DNA of 64,000 bases from Amyloporia xantha (GCA_036971615.1 JAYKKR010000005.1:1798001-1862000); one strand, 5' to 3'; counted from the first letter of the stretch, positions 20,633-36,224 are shown. Numbers and translations are program-made. Notes: generated from the letters alone by a model not told the origin.

Positions 20633-23600
20633 TCAAGCATCGCGATGCCCTCGACGATTGTTCGTTACGGTCTTCAAGATAGCCTCTTTCGCGGCACCAA
20701 TAGCACTCTCTGAACCTGTAGATCCGACGATTAGTACGGTTTCAGTGATATGAACTAATAGGTCTGTACCGATGATTGTGATCGTGCTGTCCTCACGGCT
20801 GACTGTGATATCAGCCCCAGTCTCATTGCGCAGCCGGGAAACATTAGATCCCTTGCTTCCAACAATCCTTGGGAAGGACGTGCGGTCAGGAAGAGTCAAA
20901 AACCCAACGTGCGACATCTTCTCCGCATGTTCGATGGCTTCTTGAGTAAGCTTCAAAGCCTTGTCCAAACCAGCCTGATCACGAGCTCTCAAGGTCCACT
21001 CAGACTCACCCTCCTCAGCACTCTGATAGTTGGACACGATCTGCCACTGGATTTCAGGAGCACTGGTGGCGGTATCAGCATCATCAATACGAGCTTCCGT
21101 CGCATCAGCTTGAGGGACAGGATGGGGAGGCACGGCTGGCTTTTCTGGGAGCTTTGACTGTTCAACCTGAACACCGAACGATCGTAGCGTCCTAAAGAAA
21201 TTCCCTTGCTGCGAAACTGCGTGATGGTACTTTAGAGGCACTGTGACGGTCGCAACAACGGCTTCGGGGGCGGCAGGCTTCACCTGCGTCTACAACTGGT
21301 CAATTAACTAGCGGTTACAGATGTATGTATCTTGCTCACCTTCAGCTCCTCGACCGCCTTCGCGCAACCTGCCCGAGGCCCCATGACCTTTACAAGGTTC
21401 GCCGGATCGACGTCGACAAGCTCAGCGGAATTCTCAGGCTCTCCGACTTGATGATATGACCGAGAGCCCGGGAACTGCACTTGAACACCGGTACGGGCCT
21501 GTAGGTCGTTCAAATGCTGACCACCTCTGCCAATCAGGGCACGATGTTGGGCAGCGGGCACTTCCACACCAAGGACAACGCGGTCGCGTAGTGCAGCCAC
21601 GGTCTTCTCTAGCTCTGCTTTGAGCTTCGCGACGAGCTTAGGCTCTCCACGTAAGCGTACTTCGTCCGAAGGTTCTCCTTGACGAGGGCTGTATGAGACG
21701 AGGATCGTAAGCACACCTGACCCTCAAGAGATTATCAAGCTCACAATCGAACCAGGCCCGCTTGCACCTTAGAATCCGTAGGTCCGCCGCAGCGAGCAAT
21801 GAGCTCCTTCAAGCCCTGACCACCAGCACCGATGATCGTACGGTGAAATCTGCTCTCCACCTGTACAGTATCGGTAGTCTCTTCACCGACCTGGTCAGAG
21901 ATAGTCATGATCGAAGCCTTCGCGTCCGCAATCGCCTTCTTGGTCCCACGAACAGTAATGTTGGCTACTTTGTCGTCCAAAGACTTGTCAACGTCGATTT
22001 GCGCTCCTGTGGTGTCCTTGATCTCGTTGATTGTGGCACCGGACTTCCCCAGAATACGCGCGACAGACCGAGCAGGTATCGTGAATTTGATGACGTTGTT
22101 GCTTTCCTTCTCGAATTCAACTGCCTGTCCTAAGACTCAGTATCTGAAGAAACATTGGTATGGGCTCTCCTGCACTTACGTCGAGCAACTCTGATTTGGC
22201 ACCTGCAACGCCCTTCTTGCCTCCCTTGACCAATACCTCGTCGGGCTTGAGAACCTCCCTGGTCCTGCCTTCGCCGTTCTCGGCAGATTCGCGAGGGAAA
22301 GTGATCTTGACATCATACTTTTCCTCCAAACGAATAACATATTTGCCATTCTGACCGATCAGACCCGAATGATATTGGTGAGCGATTTTGAGCACTTCCG
22401 AAGTCTCGTCTGCCTAGATATTTCCATTCAACCTATGCTCCTAGACCAGACCTCTCGCACTTACAAGTCTCTCTACTTGGTTGAGAATGCGTTTCTTGGC
22501 CTCTTCGACATTCTCCTTGCGGCCTACAATCTGTAACCATTCAGTCGCATGTACTGCTAACTTAGTAGCAGCTAACTCACCTTGACATGTGACTTCGCGT
22601 GAGCTGCCCTTTTCTTCTTGCCACCCTCCTTGTCCTTCTCATCAGCGTCATCTGCAAAGTCAATCTTGACGCCAAGCAAGTCTCGCAACTTGTTCACACC
22701 GGCACCATGAGCGCCAACGATCCGGCCGACAAATTCCCTGTCCACGTCGAATTCCGTCGACTACAGTCGTAATTAGCTCAATGTGGTACACATCAGACCA
22801 ATCCGAACGTACATAACTGCTGACGATTTCGTCATTCTTGGCATCCTCGACGATCTTCAAGATCTCCTTGACGGCGCGATCCACGTCTACGCTGGTACCG
22901 CGGATGACGATGACGTCTTCGTTAGAAGAGTCACCCGCCTCAGCGCCGACCTTGATAGAGAGCGTCTTGTCCTCCCCAATGATACTGGCCCATAACACAC
23001 GACCATCAACGCGTGTCACTGCATTCAACATAATGACCTACGCGTTGAGAGTTGTCCGATCCTTACCGACGACAGCGTCATGCCACTTTTTCTCGACAGT
23101 AACGGTCTGCGACTTGACGTCCGCAGCGTCGCGTGCCATCTTGAGCAACTCCTTCTCAACGTCCTCGAGACTTTTGGACTTCTCGATGGGAGACGGAGAT
23201 GCAGAAGGAGATGTCGGATCGTACACCAGGAGCACTGAGGACTGCTCCGCAGATTCAGGTGGGAAGAAAACCAAAACATTGTGCGCCTCGTGGAATGCCT
23301 TGATCCTGTAACACAAATTAAATGTTAGCCTGTTGCCCGCATGTGCTGACTCGAAAGTTTACTTCTTAGCATTCTTGTTTGAGTTGATAATGCGATGTAC
23401 GAGCCAGTCAATTGGAACATCCTTTGTAGCACCAATGAGCTTGCCAATCAATGCCGAAAATTGGCTGACGGCCGCATCGACCGCAGGCTTATCGCCCACT
23501 ATGTCCACGTTGACCGACCCCTTCTCGACGCTAGTCAAGGGAGGGGTGTATACCGATGCACCAGGGTTCGCCGCACTCAGCGTCCGAGGGTAGCCAACGC

Positions 23601-24948
23601 GAGTGATATACGTGAGCAGCTGGCGAGAAACCGCAATAGGACCGGGCAGCGGGAACTCGTGAATATACGCAGAGTTCGCCTTCTCCATGACCGCCTGCAC
23701 GCCCATGGCGAGCTCGGTAGGCTTGCCCCAGACGACAATCTCCTCACTGGCATCCTCCGGCTTCGGAACGATCACAGCGCACTTGCTCTTCGCCATGATG
23801 TCATCAGCGCCCTTGCCAGTGAGCAGACGGTGCTGACGCCTCGGGAGCGTAAGTTTGAGCTGTGTGATCTCACCAGTGAAGTACTCAATGGCCGAGCGAA
23901 TCGAGTCAACGACGCGCCCAACCGCCTCGCGCTCGCCTGTAACGCTAATCTCGCGGACCGGAAGATTAAGCGAAAGCGAAACTTCACCACCTTCTGCGGC
24001 CGCTTCGAATACATTCCGGCGAGGGAGCAGGAACGGCAGGATGTGTACAGAGATATCGCGCACGCGCAGCGTCGTGCGTGAGCGTTTCGTCGCGATAATC
24101 TCGTTCAGCAGTCCCTGAGCCTCGTGGACGAGAGGCTGCGCGCCGGTAATAGTTACAGGGACCGTCGGCTCTTCGTCTTCGTCGTCATCATATAACGGGG
24201 TGGCGGTACCAGAAGTAGGATGGGCAGTGCCATTGCCATTCAAAGCCGGCAGGGTGTCACGGCGAGGGATGTCAACCCTCACACCGGTCTGGTCACGAAC
24301 CTTGTTGAGAGTAGCGCCTTTGGGACCGATGATGGTTGGAATCGTGGAGACCGGAGCGTTGAGAACCACAGAGATCTACATATGAGTGTGAGTAGACAAT
24401 AATAAATTATGAGCGGACGGCACATACGACGGGGCTGAGCAGGGCCAGTAGGGTGCGTTTAGCCTTCTCGAGCTCTTTCTGTGATTCGGACTTGAGGAAG
24501 AACGTGGTCTGACGCGACTTGTGATTGGTCGACGCCTCGACCTTGACCTTGAATTGAGACATGACCTGCTTCATGACCTCGCCAGGAGATATGGGCTTGC
24601 CATCCTTGCCAGCGGCGGCGATATCTCCAGACGACAGAGTGAACGAGTCAGAAAACATGGCCACCTTGGGAACTGCAGGTCTGATGCGGGGGCCGGCTGC
24701 AAGGCTCCAGGCAGAAGCTGCAGGCCTGTTCACACCTTGGGCGGACGCGGACGGCGCAAGGGACGGGAACGCCTCTTGAGACTCGGTGTCGATTTCACCA
24801 TTAGAGCGAGCTTCGGCCGGAGGGGAGCCAGGAGACACTGGAGCCAAATCCTGTGTTCCTTCTATCCCATGCTTCTTCTGTGAGGGGTATTTGCACAAGT
24901 TCACCGTCGAAGACTTGGGACACTTACCGCGAGCTCTGCAGCAGACAT
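20633..24948 (-). CDS. Multi-KH-domain RNA-binding protein, vigilin/Scp160 family
   Basis: A 1261-aa protein. Scp160/vigilin proteins bind many mRNAs through tandem KH domains and associate with polysomes and the ER. Exons (minus) are 24948-24928, 24877-24428, 24375-23363, 23305-23042, 22984-22813, 22760-22581, 22530-22465, 22413-22180, 22124-21745, 21688-21340 and 21289-20633; all phases close. About a dozen KH units are visible, several with an intact GxxG loop: IIGPKGATLNKVRDQTGV, RIVGAHGAGVNKLRD, LIGQNGKYVIRLEEKY, RILGKSGATINEIKD, IIGAGGQGLKELI, LIGRGGQHLNDLQA and RIVGSKGSNVSRLRN. Others have lost it (HRLLTGKGADDIM, YHHAVSQQGNFFRTL). The length is close to yeast Scp160. The N-terminal 150 residues are low-complexity. 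The gene is convergent with SR140, with 217 bp between stops. Confidence 0.92.
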
Positions 24949-26024
24949 GATGGGGAGATAGTACGGGTGTCCGAATAGCACAAAGCCTGTGACGGGAGAA
25001 ACCTAGCGATACGGTCGACTAAAAGACGAGTATCGCGTTGAGATGGACTACGTGTAGAATAAGGGTATGTTTAACAGACGATACGTGGGCGTCCCCCACT
25101 CAATCCGCTGAGGGTGGGAAACAACTGCCAAATTCGCTCCTTCATCAACTTGGTGGCGGTACCGTACCATCCTATTTCTCCCATCGCATTCCTCGTCCAA
25201 TGGCCCAATTCGATCAATTGCAAGATTCTCTGTCTGATATATGAAATAGCAGAAGCTTGTGTCGACGCACTTCTCCATGCCAAATACAATCTCCTCAACC
25301 GGCTGAAATCAGCGTTCTTCTCGCTACCGAGGTATTTTGTGCTGCACGTCTTGCGCGTGTGCATGCGCTACTGAAGAGCTCTTGTAAAAGGCTATCCGTT
25401 GAGTCGTGAATCTTCCTGTGGTCTCAATTCTCAGCGTCATTGCTTTGCGTGTCTATCTATTCACAACCCGTGTCTAGCCCGGTGGTTGCGCTTGATGGTG
25501 TCTTGAACTCTTTTGTACTTTGCGTTGCAATTACTGCGGAATGCGCATTGCTCGCGCAGCGTTACTGCAGAAATTGATCATTGATCAAGGACTGTCATGC
25601 CAGGGACCTCGATTACGGCGTTTTGAAGTGCGCCGTTAATACAGTAGCTCGCGTCTCGGAATGTCTGGCCTGTCTTTTTTCCCCTCAGATCAGTCCAAGG
25701 GACGACGCAAGGTTGGTTGTTCTGCCAGTGGCACCGCCGGCTCGGTGACTGATACATCTTACTATATCTCTGGTCTACGCCACACAAGTGTGTGCCTTGC
25801 TGGACTTACTACGGCGTAGCACGCAGCAAACTCAAGTTGACATCCTGCGCACGCTCACATCATAATGGGTGGAACTACTTAACAACTACTTAAGCATCAA
25901 GCTCCTTCACAACTCACAACTCACCGCGATTGCAGCACACGTTTGTCGACATTCCTCTCTCTGTGCGCTGGATCCAACTGTATCCGGAGTCGAAATTCAA
26001 CGTCGAGAGCATATTTCTCAGATC
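24949..26024. other. Divergent intergenic region (KH protein / peptidase)
   Basis: About 1.1 kb between two divergent genes. Open frames are short and conflict with each other. I recognise no third gene, tRNA or repeat. Confidence 0.45.
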
Positions 26025-27928
26025 ATGACCGTCTCCAAGGCTGGTATAGCTGGCCAACACTCACATTCCTTTTCTTTCATGCGACATTGGCGATCATGCA
26101 TCACGGCGATCCTGTTGCTTTGTGGGTCCAAACTGCTATATGACTTCTATGGATCGCCAACCTCTGTGGCCTGGATATCCCATAAGTCTGTTGGACACGA
26201 CAATTTTAATTGGTTTGCGGTACGGTGCTTTCTTCAAGTCCCTATTCACTACAACGTGCTCATCACTGCCTCACTGCAGCTCGTCCCTTCGACGAACATC
26301 TTGTGGACCTCGTGTTACACAGACTTCAAATGCGCTCGCATAATCCTCCCTCTCGACTATCTTTCTCCTACCGGCATTTCTCCGAATGTCACCATTGCGT
26401 TGCAGATGCTCCCAGCGACCGATAGGGAGAACTATAAGGGTGCAATCCTGATCAATCCCGGCGGTCCTGGGATGCCTGGTACCGTCACCGCAAGGCTGAA
26501 TGGGAAGGCTCTGTCGAGAGTTGCAGGTGGTTCTTACGATATTGTCGGCTTCGATCCTCGTGGGACCGGCGCGAGCACACCTTCTGCCCAATGCTTCGAT
26601 TCGGATTCCCAGTATCAGCTGTGGAAGATCCAGGTTGGGAAAAGACTGGTCAACTTGAGTGACGACTCCGTGGAGACTATGCGAGCACAGCATAGCGTCG
26701 TAGGGCAAAAGTGCGCGTCAGCCATTGGTGGGAACGGGAAAGAAGAGGCTGGCGGCACAGCAGAGGAATGGGGTATTGGACAATTCATGGGCACCGCGAG
26801 TGTTGCCAGAGACCTGTTGGAAATCACACAGAAACTCGGACAGACACAAGTGAATTATTGGGGATTTGTGAGCATCATCCTTGATCATGACCAATGTTTT
26901 CGCACTCACCGTTCGGTCACTCCCAGAGCTACGGGACAATACTGGGACAATACTTCGCGGCCATGTACCCTGAAATGGTGGGCAAGATGATCCTTGACGG
27001 AGTTTATGACGCCGATATCTATCGTACTGCGCTTGCAAGCACCAATCTCGTCGACGCTGACGCCGTCGTTGGCGCATTTTACAAATTCTGTCATCAAGCC
27101 GGCCCAGAAAAATGTCCCGTATTTGAAGAGTCTGTGGACAAGATAGAGTCTCGAGTTGATGCCATCAGGAAACATATTGAGCAAAAGCCTATAGCAGTGC
27201 CCTTTGCACCCGGAGGTCCTACATTACTCACTAAACCAGCCACGGACACCCTCATGCTTTTTGCGGCTTACTTCCCAATTGCTATCTTTCCCACTCTGGC
27301 GAACGTCCTTGCAGCGGCTGAGAACGACGATCAGGCTAGACTAGCCGCTCTGGCACCCGCGTTCGAAACGACATTCACCTGCAAGAGTGAGGAGCCACGA
27401 CAATGGGTCGCAGAGAACCAGGCGCTGTACGCCATTGCATGCGGGGATAGTGATCCTATCTCGTATGATCCTACGACGTTCCGCAAGATTTACGAAAGCC
27501 TTTTGGCAGAGTCATCGCTTGCTGCTCCGATTTGGGGCCAAAGTTTCCTCCAGTGCAGCGAATGGCCGCTACGGCCAAAATGGCGCTATACAGGTCCATT
27601 GGCGGCAGCGAACACATCACATCCTCTCTTGATCGTGTCGCCCATGTACGATCCTGTCTGTCCGTTGTCACACGCACGGACGGTACACGGACGGTATAAC
27701 GGGTCAGGATTGCTGGTGCAAAACTCCTACGGACACTGCTCATTGGCTGCCCCTTCCATGTGCACAGGAAAGCACATTCGTGCCTATCTTGAGGACGGTA
27801 TCTTGGCGGAGGAGGGGGCAACATGTGAGGTAGATGAATTACCGCTTGTAGGAGAGACGGTGGGCGAGATTTCAGCAGATGACAGAGCGCTGTTGGAAGC
27901 ACTGAAACACCTTGCGAGAAGCATATAA
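26025..27928 (+). CDS. TAP-like alpha/beta-hydrolase peptidase with N-terminal membrane anchor
   Basis: Resembles fungal tripeptidyl-aminopeptidase-like serine peptidases (alpha/beta-hydrolase core plus TAP-type C-terminal domain). Exons 26025-26219, 26280-26867 and 26927-27928 give 594 aa. A hydrophobic segment near residues 24-35 (CITAILLLCGSKLLYDF) suggests a signal anchor, so the catalytic part probably faces the secretory lumen or outside. Visible motifs: CYTDFKCARIILPLDY; the oxyanion turn INPGGPGMPG; GFDPRGTG; nucleophile in GF-SYG, with the Ser just after the third-exon junction; acid in VSPMYDPVCP; histidine in NSYGHCSLA. The start ATG (MTVSKAG) is the first in frame before the anchor. 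The first intron (26220-26279) is inferred from the NWFA/LVPSTNILW join. Confidence 0.82.
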
Positions 27929-28431
27929 CAGCTTATTAATACGCTGTTAATTTTACAAACTGATAGTATGGAGAGCGACATACCGTACTGTACTCAACCA
28001 CTCTTGCCCCTACTACAATTCGACGCTGCAGCCACTCGGGCTGGCCAGCGGCTAAAATCCAATGACGTGTATATATAGTTCGACTGTTTGAGTCGCGCTA
28101 CATATTTATGCTCGTAGGCCAGAACACATCTCAGAAGGGAGGAAGCTGGCTACCATCATGTTTCAATCACATTTGACAGAGTCAAGGCATGAATACCGTC
28201 GTCGAGATTGTCGAGACCCTGTGTAGAGACTTCCGGTGCGAGCGAGACTGATCAAGACTAAAGGCGAACGGCCTCGGGCTAGCCTCGGCGACGTAAGCGC
28301 CTACGTGTACTTACAACTCGATCAGACTCCTCTCAGCCTCAAATTCTGCATGAATCAGTGCTACATACACCGTCCTTGTCCGGTGCTCTTAGATATTGCC
28401 TGACGTCTCTTTCTTGCCTTACGGCGATATA
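27929..28431. other. ERO1 promoter region
   Basis: 503 bp between the peptidase stop and the ERO1 start codon. It contains a UPRE-like TGACGTG motif followed immediately by ATATATAG (see separate entry). No gene is seen. Confidence 0.45.
28063..28070 (+). promoter_or_regulatory. Candidate unfolded-protein-response element
   Basis: TGACGTGT matches the TGACGTG core recognised by Hac1/XBP1-type bZIP factors and is followed by the TATA-like ATATATAG. It sits about 360 bp upstream of ERO1, a standard unfolded-protein-response target. The motif is short, so the assignment rests on its context. Confidence 0.35.
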
Positions 28432-30637
28432 ATGCTTCCCCAACACCTATATGCGCTTTTCCTGGGGTTTCTCTTCGACCCACTTACCAATGCCCGAGCA
28501 TACGTGCGGGGTGCAGAATCCCCGTCGTTTCTCTCCGATACACTGGTTAGAACAGAGCAAGTCCAAAATGTACTAGAACATCGGCCTATGAAGAGTCCTG
28601 TCTGCAAGCAACATGTATGTTCGGAGCTGAATAAGACGCACTGCCAAACTGACCGGTTCATAGTTGACAGGTCCAATAGAGACTACTCTTTGCGACTATG
28701 AAACAGTAGAGAGTGTCAATGACGAGCTATTCACTCAATTACATGCATTGGTTGAAACTCCATTCTTCAGATACTTTCGGGTACGCTGCCATACGATAGT
28801 TTCACAGGGTGACCGCATATTGACACAAGGTATCAAGGTGGATCTATATCGCGACTGTCCGTTCTGGCAGGAGAATGGGTTTTGCATGAATCGAGAGTGT
28901 GGGATTACCACAATAGACGAGGTGCGTCTCGCTAGCTCAAGGCACTTGGAGTATGTAGGCCTCATAATGTGAAGAGCGAAATTCCGCAGAAATGGCGAGC
29001 AGCCGAACTTAGCAAGGTCGAAATGCCCCCAGAGGATCAGGTGCGTAGTAGATCTCCTAGACTCGACGCTCACGCTCAATTCCTTACTCATGCACCAGCC
29101 GACACGCCTGCCTGGATGCTACTACCGCGATTCAGACTATTGTTTCCTCGATGATTTGAGCGGTTCGTCTTATGAGTTAGATGTTTTCACGCAACAACAC
29201 GTGCTCATCATTTCCTTGTGCAGAGGGCGACTACATTGATTTGGCTGTCAACCCGGAGCGTTTCACAGGCTACATCGGACCCTCTGCACACCGAGTCTGG
29301 TCATCTATTTACTCAGAGAATTGCTTCGGCATGGCAGAGAGGAACCTTCTTTCGGAGAAGGCATCCAGTCCTGCAACGGTATCCCCGTCTGAGCATATGA
29401 CGGAGGTGTTACGGGCAGATGCGTCGGAGAACCCGAAGGAGTGCCTGGAGCAAAGAGTGTATTATAAGATTATTTCCGGTAAACCTTCCATGACATGGTG
29501 TGCAATCCGGTGCTCGGCTAATGCGTCATTCAGGTTTGCATGCAAGTATCTCGACACATGTCTGCCGCGAGATGATGAATCAGACTACGGGAGAGTGGGT
29601 ACGTGCAGATTACCCTGAACATTGTGTCAGATGCCTCAGACCATCTGCCATAGGGACCCGATCTTCAATGCTTCATAAACCGTGTCGCATCTTACCCAGA
29701 GCGTTTGCAGTACATATACTTCGATACGGTACTCTTGCTGCGCGCTGTGGCGCGTCTCGGGCCATATCTCTCGGCTTATGACTACTGTGGCACGGGCACA
29801 CACGAAGGTGACGCAGAGACACTGGAGCGACTGAAGAAGGTTATCGACATAGCGCAGGCAGTGGGCAAATTCGACGAAACAGTCCTGTTCCGCGGAGAGA
29901 ACGCTAACGTAGGTCTTCTTTCATAACTCTATTGCAAGTGGAAGCTCAATATGATACGATGTCTTTTCTTGAAGATCCTGAGAGAAGAATTCAAAGAGCA
30001 CTTCCGGAATGTTAGCCGCATCATGGATTGCGTCGGTTGTGACAAATGCCGCCTGTGGGGTAAAGTCCAGACCACTGGTCTTGCAACAGCGCTGAAGGTC
30101 ATCTTTGAGCTCGATGAGAAAGCGCTAGAGTTCGTATCGATCGCTACTCTCTTTTCCCACTTCGTTCCTGACTTGGTTTTTGGTCGATATCAGCCCTCAG
30201 CTGAATCAAAACCTCCTTCAGCGCTCCGAGGTCGTTGCGCTTATCAACACACTACATCGTTTCTCAGAGAGCCTTTCAGCTGTCAATGACTTCCGCAAGA
30301 TGTGGGAGGAAGCAGACGCACAAGAGGAGGCACGGCTGCTCGAAGGGGCAGCCTCTGCAGCAACAGGAGCTTTTAAGGTAGGAGAAATTCGTCTGTATTC
30401 TTCTTGTAAGGAGTCTCAACGGTACTGCGTTCGTAGGCGCGCCAGTCGCCCACTGCGGGTCGGGAACTGATTCCTGGAAACCTTCTCGAAGATGTGCTAG
30501 TCTGGATGCGCGCTTGCAGAGACGGAACAGTAGGCTGTGTTCGCGGACTGTTGGATGGGCTGCAAGGCATGCTGAGTGCTATACTCAACGTTTTCAAGAT
30601 GTCCGGCAAGGATCAAGGTCCAAGGAGCGATTTATGA
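28432..30637 (+). CDS. ERO1: Endoplasmic reticulum oxidoreductin 1
   Basis: FAD-dependent thiol oxidase that re-oxidises protein disulfide isomerase in the ER lumen. Exons are 28432-28614, 28664-28780, 28838-28921, 28975-29040, 29099-29162, 29224-29478, 29534-29598, 29654-29908, 29975-30129, 30194-30377 and 30437-30637 (542 aa, phases closed). The N-terminus [15 protein letters not shown] is a plausible signal peptide. Landmarks: [33 protein letters not shown] with the shuttle cysteine pair [40 protein letters not shown]; and the active-site CVGCDKC followed by [17 protein letters not shown]. The C-terminus ([14 protein letters not shown]) may hold a weak membrane-associating helix. Co-oriented with the upstream peptidase. 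Confidence 0.95.
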
Positions 30638-31059
30638 TTGAAGGACGGTAGTTATAGTAATCCACCACTGTATAAAGAATTATTAGTTTGACTACGGATG
30701 TTGTGTCTCCATTCTGCTTATTCGTTTGTACGCAAAACATCATTAATCTCATAGATGCGCGGCTGAAATTGATACTCAAAGCTGGGTCCTGCGGGGTACA
30801 TAGCTTCCACTAAGGAACAAATGCATTTTGATTTTTAATTTGATATCGTGACTGCGTGTGACAGTGATGTGACATTTCGGGGCTGTAATGCCTTAACAGG
30901 CAACTGTGTGACCTCATAGTCGTGAAGGACTCTCACCCCTGCGACGATACATCCTAAGTACCATCCGTCGATCAGCGCTCTCTCTCCTCTGGAGTCCCCG
31001 TTCAGCGCTCAACGTCGCCACTGTAGACATCGTCGAGGGCTTGACTCAATGTGGTGACC
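30638..31059. other. Intergenic region downstream of ERO1
   Basis: 422 bp: ERO1 3' untranslated region (AT-rich to about 30850) and the upstream region of the next gene. Nothing else is recognised. Confidence 0.4.
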
Positions 31060-32880
31060 ATGATCATTATCGACGACCTCGACGACCCAAGTAATCCCGA
31101 CAAGTTTTCCGACGACGCCCGCTCTGTAGTCCGCCCGTCCACGCCGACACCCTCCCTCCCAAGCTACGAATTTTCCCAAGCATTACAGAGTCCCCCACAA
31201 CTACTGGAAGAGCAATCTCAATCACCACAAACATCGAGGGGATGCTGGCCCAATCGGACGAAGACAAGCGTTCGCCGGGTGCTCGTATATGCCCTTGTGG
31301 TCTACTTCATAATTACAGTGGTTGTGGGGGTGCCGGTGATTGTCATCGTAAGAGGATTCTTATATGTTGAAGGCTCGCTGATATCAAATCTTGCTCAGAG
31401 TCTCCGCCATCGCAGCATGGAGCGGCAGTCTCTATATACAGTACCCACCAATGCCAACACTCCAAGCTTGATCGCGGACGGCAACAATGTGCCATTATTG
31501 GAGACGTCCGCTGTGAGTTGCAATGCATGGCTAGATTCCTCCGACACCTACTCGAGGTGAGTCTTCGACTCGCAATCCTGCTTTGAGTACTTTGTTCACC
31601 GACAATGCAGCTTACAATATACGGTACCCCTCGATGGCCTTGTATTCATGCAATCGAATGTGTCGTATTATCCCGACGCGTTGATAGTCGACGATATATC
31701 GGGCTCCGTCGTCGTCGGTATAAACACAGACCCCACCGTCATCGATGGGCTGGTCTCTGTTACTATGCATTATTCTGATCAGAGTGTCAGAGACCGTACC
31801 AACGTATGTTTGTTGAACGTATCAGGAAGCAATGGGCTCTATCTCTACGTTCCATCAAATCTTACCAAACAAGATTCGCTTGCTTTCAATATCACATTCC
31901 TTTTCCCCCAAACATCCTCACTGCATATCGCCGAATTCATGACGATGCTGCCCCACTTCGCTCAGTGGTACGCGAATCTCTCGACCTATGTCACATTTGA
32001 TAAAGTGACGCTTGGAGGGCCAAGATCCCAAGTCACCGTCGAGGTAAGTAGTTTCTATTGTAAGCTTTGGGAGTCTATTGACAGATATGTTCGTAGTCGA
32101 TCGATGCGCCCTCCCTGACTGTTAGGACGGCGTTGGCGGCAATCGAGGGCAGTTTCAGTGCGTCGGAATTCCTAGTGCTGGAAACCGTATCTGCGTGCGT
32201 GCTTCGTCTGCCAGTTCATACATGAGACTGATGGCTTTCATTGTAGTCCTATCGACGTGAACATCTCGCTCTATAATAGCGGAACGTACATGCAGCCTAC
32301 ATTTGTTCAAGTGGCTACTGGCAATGCGTCAGTCTAATTTATTAATTCTTTTCTCATCACTCATTGAGTTTTTAGTGCGCTCAATGCTTGCGTCCAGCTT
32401 CACTTACCAGCTGCAGCACCGCAAGCGACCAAGCTACCTAACTTCGTGGCAAAATTCGAGACTTTCAACGCACCCATGGCGCTTGCGGTCGCACACGCTT
32501 CCGATTCGGCTCCGTCAGCGCTTCAGCTCCATGCCGATAACAGTGTTGGCGCGTCCACCGTAAGCGTGGACAACAAGTACACGGGCGACTTCGACATCAG
32601 CACGACCTTCGCAGACGCAGACGTGTTCACGTCGACTGTCACCACCCTCGAAGACCTGACCAATATCGATCTAAATGGGTACAAGCCCGAGTCGTCACCG
32701 ACAGCTATCGGGGAAATACCCGATAGGAGAGTAGAACTCGATACGATCCAGACGTCGAGGATGACTGGATGGGTGGGTAGTGGCACGAGACCACCGACCC
32801 CAATAAAAATCATCAATGCACAAGGCCGAGTGGAGGTCTTCTCAACGCTCAGCCCCGTAACCCTGCTGATCGGGCCATAG
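31060..32880 (+). CDS. Single-pass membrane protein of unknown function
   Basis: I do not recognise a named family; the layout recalls uncharacterised basidiomycete membrane proteins. Exons 31060-31556, 31611-32043, 32097-32194, 32247-32327 and 32376-32880 give 537 aa with closed phases. Residues 1-70 are acidic and Ser/Pro-rich. One strong transmembrane helix follows at about residues 80-105 (VLVYALVVYFIITVVVGVPV). The long remainder is beta-rich, with several N-glycosylation sequons (NVSYY, NVSGS, NLSTY, NVSLY-like NISLY), consistent with an extracytoplasmic domain. The C-terminal exon has a repeated-looking pattern (SVDNKYTGDFDISTTFADA; SRMTGWVGSG). The start is the first ATG in frame (MIIIDDLDD). 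Function not assigned. Confidence 0.72.
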
Positions 32881-33622
32881 CCATGGTGCGTACGCGGTTC
32901 GTGGAACAGATCTGTGTCTGTGTCTAGGGGCGGCGTGCGTTTTCCGACAATACGGGTGTTGAGCAGGGTGGCTGCTCTGTAGATCAGTGTATTTCTAGTT
33001 GAAGAATGGATCGTCGGACTGTTTTCTCTTGCATCATATACGATATTTCGCTTCTCGTTGCTGGAGACATGCACATGCATACGTACACACTACTACCTTT
33101 GCTTTTCTTGTGGCATAGTCCTATTTGTTTGCCGCCATGTTCATCGTAATTTTATTACCGTTCACCAATTGAACAAGAGGCGGGGGATATTCATGAATTC
33201 ACCTATTGGCTGGCAATTGTGTGTGGCCCGCCTGGAGGGCTGAGACAATTCTGAGCTTCAGATCGAGTGGCGAATCATCCGACCCGTGACGTTTTCTCGC
33301 GATCTCCATGAGGATCTTCGAGTTCCTCGCCCAGGGTCAGTTGCTTGTTCGTCTTGCGCTACTGCAAACTGGTTCAGGAGATGTCGGAACACTACACTCA
33401 TCCCAGACGGCCATCGGAAATTCAGCTGCGCCTCAGGGTTGACCATAATGACTCACTCATATGGCGACCACATGGATTGCGTGATTTCCTCACCATCGCA
33501 CCCGCGGTCGATTTTATATCGACAAACCCGAAATGTCAGAGTGCCATTTGTGTACCTCTGTCCAGTCCTTTTCCTGAGTAGACAAACTGCTCTTCATTGG
33601 TGAAGCTACCTCAAATTGACAA
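32881..33622. other. Intergenic region upstream of MET3
   Basis: 742 bp with only short, mutually overlapping frames on both strands. It includes the 3' region of the membrane-protein gene and the ATP sulfurylase promoter. No clear Cys3/Met-type site found by eye. Confidence 0.4.
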
Positions 33623-35788
<2,166 letters not shown>

Positions 35789-36224
35789 TTACTGTCTTTC
35801 GGTCGGCAGATATGATAGATGTCGGAGCGACAGCAGTGCACATGTGTGCGCAGCAACTTCGTCATGGCCGTTTCGTACTTTTCTGGCGTAATCTGAATGG
35901 ACTGTAGACTGGTTTGAAGTAGAAGTACACCGTCCGTAATGTAACAATCACAGCAGCATAGAGGCAATAAACAGTGTTGCATCCCTGGGATCGAGCTTGA
36001 GTCGAAAACATCTGCCGACGTGGCGGTGTTCACTGTAAATAATGCCGGACATTTCGGGCGCCCCGGAAGCGCGCGGCAACCAAGTAGTCGAGCATAACCA
36101 TGATGATGTCCTGCCGTTGCATAGGCCTTTGTTTCTCACTTTCTCCCATTTCTTGCTATACTGACACAGTCGTCTACGCCGGCGCCGACAGCACTGTGCG
36201 TCCCGTTCTCCGAGTCCGACCTTC
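35789..36224. other. Intergenic region between MET3 and the aspartic protease gene
   Basis: 436 bp containing the MET3 3' end and the protease promoter. No further feature is supported. Confidence 0.4.
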
